A stretch of DNA of 64,000 nucleotides from Streptomyces olivochromogenes. GTDB lineage: Bacteria > Actinomycetota > Actinomycetes > Streptomycetales > Streptomycetaceae. The stretch's first letter is position 1. Every line of letters begins with the position of its first letter. The translations under genes were made by a program, and so were the position numbers. The notes beneath the pieces are model-generated. The model saw only the letters and a list, made by a program, of their open reading frames with translations. It was not told where the DNA came from and made no database searches. The DNA is taken from the NCBI RefSeq assembly GCF_001514115.1, contig NZ_KQ948462.1, positions 228,356-292,355 on the forward strand, in the 5' to 3' direction. This document shows positions 61,514-64,000 of the stretch, piece after piece.

Positions 61514-62974
61514 ATGCGCGCACAGGACAGTCGTACGGGTACGGGACAGGTCGTCGTCATCGGGGGCGGCATCGCCGGTCTGGCCGCCGCCCACCGCCTG
61601 CTGGACCGCGGCGCGCGGGTGACCGTCCTGGAGGCGTCGGACCGCGTCGGCGGCAAGCTGCTGCCCGGCGAGATCGCGGGAGCGCGGGTCGACCTCGGCG
61701 CCGAGTCGATGCTCGCCCGCCGCCCGGAAGCCGTCGCGCTCGCCCGCGAGGTGGGCCTCGCCGACCGCCTCCAGCCGCCCGCCACCGCGACCGCCTCCCT
61801 GTGGACGCGCGGCGCGCTGCGCCCCATGCCCAAGGGCCACGTCATGGGCGTGCCCGGCACGGCCGCCGCCCTCTCTGGAGTCCTCTCCGACGAGGGCCTG
61901 GCCCGCATCGAGCGCGACGCCGAGCTGCCCCGCACGGAAGTCGGCGACGACGTGGCGGTGGGGGAGTACGTGGCGGCACGCCTCGGCCGCGAGGTCGTCG
62001 ACCGCCTGGTCGAGCCCCTCCTGGGCGGTGTCTACGCGGGCGACGCGTACCGCATCTCGATGCGGATGGCCGTCCCCCAGCTGTTCGCCGCCGTCCGCAC
62101 CCACGCCTCCCTGACCGAGGCGGTCCGCGAGATCCAGGCGAAGGCGGCCGCGGCCCAGCAGACCGGGCCGGTGTTCATGGGCATCGAGGGCGGAGTGGGC
62201 CAACTCCCGCTCGCCGTCGCGCGGTCGGTGCGCGCGCGGGGCGGCGAGATCCTCACCGGCGCCCCGGTGACGGAGCTGCGCCGCGCCGAGGACGGCGGCT
62301 GGCGGGTCGTGGCCGGGGGACGCGTCCTGCACGCGGACGGAGTCGTCGTCGCGGTGCCCGCGGGCGCGGCCGCCGCCCTGCTGAGGGCCGAGGCGCCCGC
62401 GGCGGCCACCGAGCTGGCCGGTGTCGAGTACGCCTCCATGGCGCTGGTGACGCTCGCCTACCGGCGCGCGGACATCACCCTCCCCGAAGGGAGCGGCTTC
62501 CTGGTGCCGCCGGTGGACGGCCACACCATCAAGGCATCCACCTTCGCCTCCCGGAAGTGGGGCTGGATCGCCGAGGAGAACCCCGACCTGCTCGTCCTGC
62601 GCACCTCCGTCGGGCGGTACGGCGAGACGGAGGTGCTGGGCCGCGACGACGCCGACCTCGTGGACGTCTCCCGGCACGACCTGCGCGAGGCCACCGGCCT
62701 GGCCGCCGAGCCCGTGGCGACCCGGGTGACCCGGTGGGACGACGGCCTGCCGCAGTACCCGGTCGGGCACCACACGCGTGTGGCCCGCGTCCGCGAGCAC
62801 GTGGCCAAGCTCCCGGGGCTCGCCGTCTGCGGCGCGGCGTACGACGGGGTCGGCATCCCCGCGTGCGTCGCGAGCGCGTACGCCGCCGTGGACCAGCTCG
62901 GCGGCGACCGCGCCGGACTGGACGCGCTCAGGGCGAACCCGGTGCAGAGCCTGCACGGCGGAGCGGGAGAATAG
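61514..62974 (+). CDS. hemY: Coproporphyrinogen III oxidase / protoporphyrinogen oxidase (HemY type)
   Basis: A 486-residue FAD-dependent oxidase. It has the N-terminal FAD motif VVVIGGGIAGLAAAHRLL (13-30), EASDRVGGKLLP, the ARVDLGAESMLARRP segment typical of the family, and the C-terminal VCGAAYDGVGIPACVASAYA with the FAD-closing Gly residues. In actinobacteria these enzymes oxidise coproporphyrinogen III to coproporphyrin III in the coproporphyrin-dependent haem route. The ATG follows GGTGGAG. The stop lies 4 bp before hemQ, so the two are co-transcribed. The older name hemG is also used. Confidence 0.95.
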   Translation: MRAQDSRTGTGQVVVIGGGIAGLAAAHRLLDRGARVTVLEASDRVGGKLLPGEIAGARVDLGAESMLARRPEAVALAREVGLADRLQPPATATASLWTRGALRPMPKGHVMGVPGTAAALSGVLSDEGLARIERDAELPRTEVGDDVAVGEYVAARLGREVVDRLVEPLLGGVYAGDAYRISMRMAVPQLFAAVRTHASLTEAVREIQAKAAAAQQTGPVFMGIEGGVGQLPLAVARSVRARGGEILTGAPVTELRRAEDGGWRVVAGGRVLHADGVVVAVPAGAAAALLRAEAPAAATELAGVEYASMALVTLAYRRADITLPEGSGFLVPPVDGHTIKASTFASRKWGWIAEENPDLLVLRTSVGRYGETEVLGRDDADLVDVSRHDLREATGLAAEPVATRVTRWDDGLPQYPVGHHTRVARVREHVAKLPGLAVCGAAYDGVGIPACVASAYAAVDQLGGDRAGLDALRANPVQSLHGGAGE

Positions 62975-62978
62975 CCTC

Positions 62979-63710
62979 ATGAGTGACGACGCCCCCACCA
63001 CCGAGTCCGGCAGGGTCCCGAACAAGGGCAAGCTGGCCAAGGACCTCAACGAGGTCATCCGCTACACCCTGTGGTCCGTGTTCAAGCTGAAGGACGTGCT
63101 GCCCGAGGACCGCGCCGGCTTCGCCGACGAGGTCCAGGAGCTCTTCGACCAGCTCGCCGCGAAGGACGTCACCGTCCGCGGCACGTACGACGTGTCGGGG
63201 CTGCGCGCCGACGCCGACCTGATGATCTGGTGGCACGCCGAGACCAGCGACCAGCTCCAGGAGGCGTACAACCTCTTCCGCCGCACCAAGCTGGGCCGCG
63301 CCCTGGAGCCGGTCTGGTCGAACATGGCACTGCACCGCCCCGCCGAGTTCAACCGCTCGCACATCCCGGCGTTCCTCGCCGACGAGACGCCGCGCAACTA
63401 TGTGAGCGTCTACCCCTTCGTGCGTTCCTACGACTGGTACCTGCTGCCTGACGAGGACCGCCGCCGCATGCTCGCCGACCACGGCAAGATGGCCCGCGGT
63501 TACCCGGACGTGCGCGCCAACACGGTCGCCTCGTTCTCCCTCGGCGACTACGAGTGGATGCTCGCGTTCGAGGCCGACGAGCTGTACCGCATCGTCGACC
63601 TCATGCGCCACCTGCGCGCCTCCGAGGCCCGCATGCACGTCCGCGAGGAGGTCCCGTTCTACACGGGCCGCCGTAAGTCCGTGGCCGAGCTGGTCGCCGG
63701 GCTCGCCTGA
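62979..63710 (+). CDS. hemQ: Coproheme decarboxylase HemQ (ChdC)
   Basis: A 243-residue member of the chlorite-dismutase fold that converts iron-coproporphyrin to haem b with hydrogen peroxide, the last step of the pathway. The catalytic Tyr is Y145 (VYPFVRSYDWY) and the proximal haem ligand H168 (ADHGKMARGYP). They are 23 residues apart, as are Y135 and H158 of the Corynebacterium enzyme. A217-R218 (SEARMH) replaces the distal Gln of Firmicutes forms, as usual for actinobacteria. The ATG follows GGGAGA. Together with hemE and hemY it shows that this organism uses the coproporphyrin route. The stop abuts the stop of the convergent hydrolase gene. Confidence 0.96.
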   Translation: MSDDAPTTESGRVPNKGKLAKDLNEVIRYTLWSVFKLKDVLPEDRAGFADEVQELFDQLAAKDVTVRGTYDVSGLRADADLMIWWHAETSDQLQEAYNLFRRTKLGRALEPVWSNMALHRPAEFNRSHIPAFLADETPRNYVSVYPFVRSYDWYLLPDEDRRRMLADHGKMARGYPDVRANTVASFSLGDYEWMLAFEADELYRIVDLMRHLRASEARMHVREEVPFYTGRRKSVAELVAGLA

Positions 63711-64000
63711 TCAGGGAGCCTGACGGGTCGTCTTCGCGTCCTCACGGGCCTGTGCGTCGTGCCGGGTGGTCTTGTCACCGCCCGGCGCCGCCGGCTCCGG
63801 CTCCGCGTGCGGGGCGCACGCCGCGCGCCGCTCCGGGAGGCGGCCCTCCAGGAGGTACGCCTCCAGGTAGCCGTTGACGCACTGGTTGGGCCCGCCCGCG
63901 ATCCCGTGCGTCCCGGCGCCGTTCTCGGTCACCAGGACCGAGCCCGACAGCCGCCGCTGGAGCTCCACCGCCCCCTCGTAGGGCGTCGCCGCGTCCCGCT
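63711..64000 (-). CDS. Alpha/beta-hydrolase with TAP-like C-terminal domain (partial, 5' end beyond window)
   Basis: The last 95 or so residues of a secreted-peptidase-type alpha/beta hydrolase. The visible part reads TPYEGAVELQRRLSGSVLVT, then ENGAGTHGIAGGPNQCVNGY, the TAP-like C-terminal signature with the catalytic His in GTHG. It ends in a Lys/Arg/Thr tail. The start, signal peptide and nucleophile lie beyond base 64000. Relatives are tripeptidyl-aminopeptidase-like lipoproteins or secreted enzymes. Its stop codon directly abuts that of hemQ with no terminator between. Confidence 0.85.
   Translation of the reverse strand, partial: RDAATPYEGAVELQRRLSGSVLVTENGAGTHGIAGGPNQCVNGYLEAYLLEGRLPERRAACAPHAEPEPAAPGGDKTTRHDAQAREDAKTTRQAP

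Noticed and set aside
30139..63710. Secondary-metabolite cluster centred on dxs or the haem genes
   Set aside because: No terpene synthase, PKS, NRPS or tailoring set is present; these are primary-metabolism genes in conserved order.

Overview
This window is chromosomal DNA of a Streptomyces. The evidence is very high GC with strongly GC-biased third codon positions, frequent GTG starts, GTGA/ATGA start-stop overlaps, Streptomyces-type dispersed intergenic repeats, and a gene order that I recognise from memory as that of the Streptomyces coelicolor segment running from acnA (about SCO5999) to hemQ (about SCO6042). No plasmid, prophage, insertion sequence, CRISPR array, tRNA or rRNA was seen. 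The right edge cuts an alpha/beta-hydrolase gene.

Layout. (1) 0-3.6 kb: a GNAT acetyltransferase and the aconitase gene acnA, preceded by two strong dyads. (2) 3.6-21 kb looks accessory relative to the coelicolor order. It holds a LuxR-type regulator, a large secreted subtilisin-like protease, a two-component system whose response regulator carries about 160 residues of Arg/Gly/Asp/Glu-rich repeats at its N terminus, a candidate small RNA, a cellulose-type lytic polysaccharide monooxygenase (LPMO) under a CebR-type operator, and two convergent secreted GH92 alpha-mannosidases that share an operator. (3) 21-30 kb: two sugar ABC transporters, the chitobiose-type ngcEFG and the xylose-type xylFGH, flanking the ROK regulator rok7B7. 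A DasR-type site lies before ngcE and a 13-copy 14-bp minisatellite lies between ngcG and rok7B7. (4) 30-35 kb: dxs, an amino-acid permease and a membrane glycosyltransferase. (5) 35-49 kb: a cell-surface glycan locus. It has an LCP (LytR-CpsA-Psr) wall-polymer ligase divergent from a tightly coupled operon of three Stealth-type sugar-phosphotransferase paralogues (the middle one apparently catalytically dead), a GT4 glycosyltransferase with an unrecognised C-terminal half, a PIG-L-type deacetylase fused to a propeller-like repeat domain, and a stand-alone copy of that domain. A third propeller-like protein is encoded upstream. (6) 49-64 kb: conserved core genes for fatty-acid beta-oxidation (fadA-fadB), RNase D, an orphan response regulator, a DUF3000 protein, haem synthesis (hemE, hemY, hemQ), a rhomboid protease, a CoA-disulfide-reductase-like flavoprotein and a DUF4349 lipoprotein.

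How the parts work together. Regions 2 and 3 are a saprophyte's polymer-to-sugar toolkit: protease, LPMO and mannosidases outside the cell, with ABC importers and their regulators. Region 5 is the best candidate for an undescribed system. Phosphodiester-linked glycan synthesis, a putative GlcNAc-type deacetylase, LCP ligation to peptidoglycan and lectin-like propellers would together make and modify a wall-attached polymer. hemE, hemY and hemQ belong to the coproporphyrin-dependent haem pathway of Gram-positive bacteria. Functions are assigned by reading motifs. No database search was run, and S. coelicolor comparisons are from memory.
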